Of a stretch of 5,141 bases of DNA, positions 5,024 to 5,141 are shown piece after piece. Source of the stretch: DASYTH01 sp036002505 (GTDB lineage: Bacteria > Actinomycetota > Actinomycetes > Mycobacteriales > Pseudonocardiaceae); the NCBI RefSeq assembly GCF_036002505.1, contig NZ_DASYTH010000284.1, forward strand, positions 1 through 5,141, in the 5' to 3' direction. The translations under genes and the position numbers were made by a program. Numbering within the stretch: the stretch's first letter is position 1; every line of letters begins with the position of its first letter. The notes under the pieces are model-generated. The model was not told the DNA's origin. It searched no databases and saw only the letters and a program-made list of their open reading frames with translations.

Positions 5024-5141
5024 TCATGCTGCGTGGGGGTTGCGGGCGCCGAGGTTGGCGAGCCGGATCGTGGCTGGTTGGTCGTGGCGGGTGCCGATGT
5101 CGGTCGGGCGTTTGACCCGGTAGGAGTTGTGGCGGGCGCGT
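5024..5141 (-). CDS. Transposase, C-terminal end, probably IS4-like (runs off the window)
   Basis: The last 38 codons of a minus-strand gene whose 5' part lies beyond the window; the stop TGA is at 5024-5026. The translation includes RARHNSYRVKRPTDIGTRH and ends IRLANLGARNPHAA. This basic tail resembles, from memory, the C-termini of actinobacterial IS4-type DDE transposases; no catalytic residue falls inside the window, so the family call is tentative. The element's end should lie shortly downstream of the stop. The stretch GGTTCAATGCCACTTAGC (4997-5014) is a candidate terminal repeat, but its partner is outside the window. Confidence 0.5.
   Translation of the reverse strand, partial: RARHNSYRVKRPTDIGTRHDQPATIRLANLGARNPHAA

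Noticed and set aside
1..5141. CRISPR array, rRNA, toxin-antitoxin or phage defence genes
   Set aside because: No regularly spaced repeats, rRNA motifs or recognisable defence proteins were seen on either strand.

Overview
The window is GC-rich, with third codon positions strongly biased to G or C, strong GGAGG ribosome sites and GC-only hairpins lacking a T-tract. This points to a filamentous actinomycete, perhaps of the Pseudonocardiales or Micromonosporaceae type; the species cannot be named. It looks like accessory chromosome: three intact genes of readable function and one unknown membrane gene lie between decayed or partial transposase genes.

Layout. Positions 1-261 hold no gene, but contain a long imperfect inverted repeat and a perfect tRNA T-arm-like hairpin. 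Positions 262 to about 555 (minus) are the C-terminal stub of an ISL3-family transposase. It abuts, in opposite orientation, a frameshifted C-terminal remnant of an unrecognised protein (about 558-864, plus). A strong GC hairpin (873-903) separates this from a secreted family 9 polysaccharide lyase (pectate lyase) with an N-terminal carbohydrate-binding module (920-2500, minus). A 399-base gap with the lyase's ribosome site, a palindrome and another terminator-like hairpin follows. Next comes a two-gene minus-strand operon: an ECF-type sigma factor (start 4266) and, overlapping it by ATGA, a single-pass membrane protein read as its anti-sigma factor (2900-3631). A nine-codon reading frame with its own ribosome site overlaps the sigma start and may couple its translation. 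On the plus strand, 4395-4805 encodes a small membrane protein of unknown function. It is followed by a 41-codon reading frame broken by a dinucleotide insertion (4802-4929). A hairpin region and the C-terminus of a second transposase, probably IS4-like (5024 to beyond the window, minus), close the window.

How it fits together. The best functional reading is a secreted calcium-dependent enzyme that cleaves de-esterified pectin. All five metal and catalytic residues expected from the family prototype are present with identical spacing. The sigma/anti-sigma pair is a membrane-signal-responsive transcription switch. It lies upstream of the lyase and collinear with it, but a hairpin and about 400 bases separate them, so regulation of the lyase by this sigma factor is only a hypothesis. 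No wholly new system is evident. The least explained items are the nine-codon leader at the sigma gene, the anti-sigma protein's external two-cysteine domain with its proline-rich tail, the small broken frame after the membrane gene, and the tRNA-arm-like sequence beside the transposase stub.
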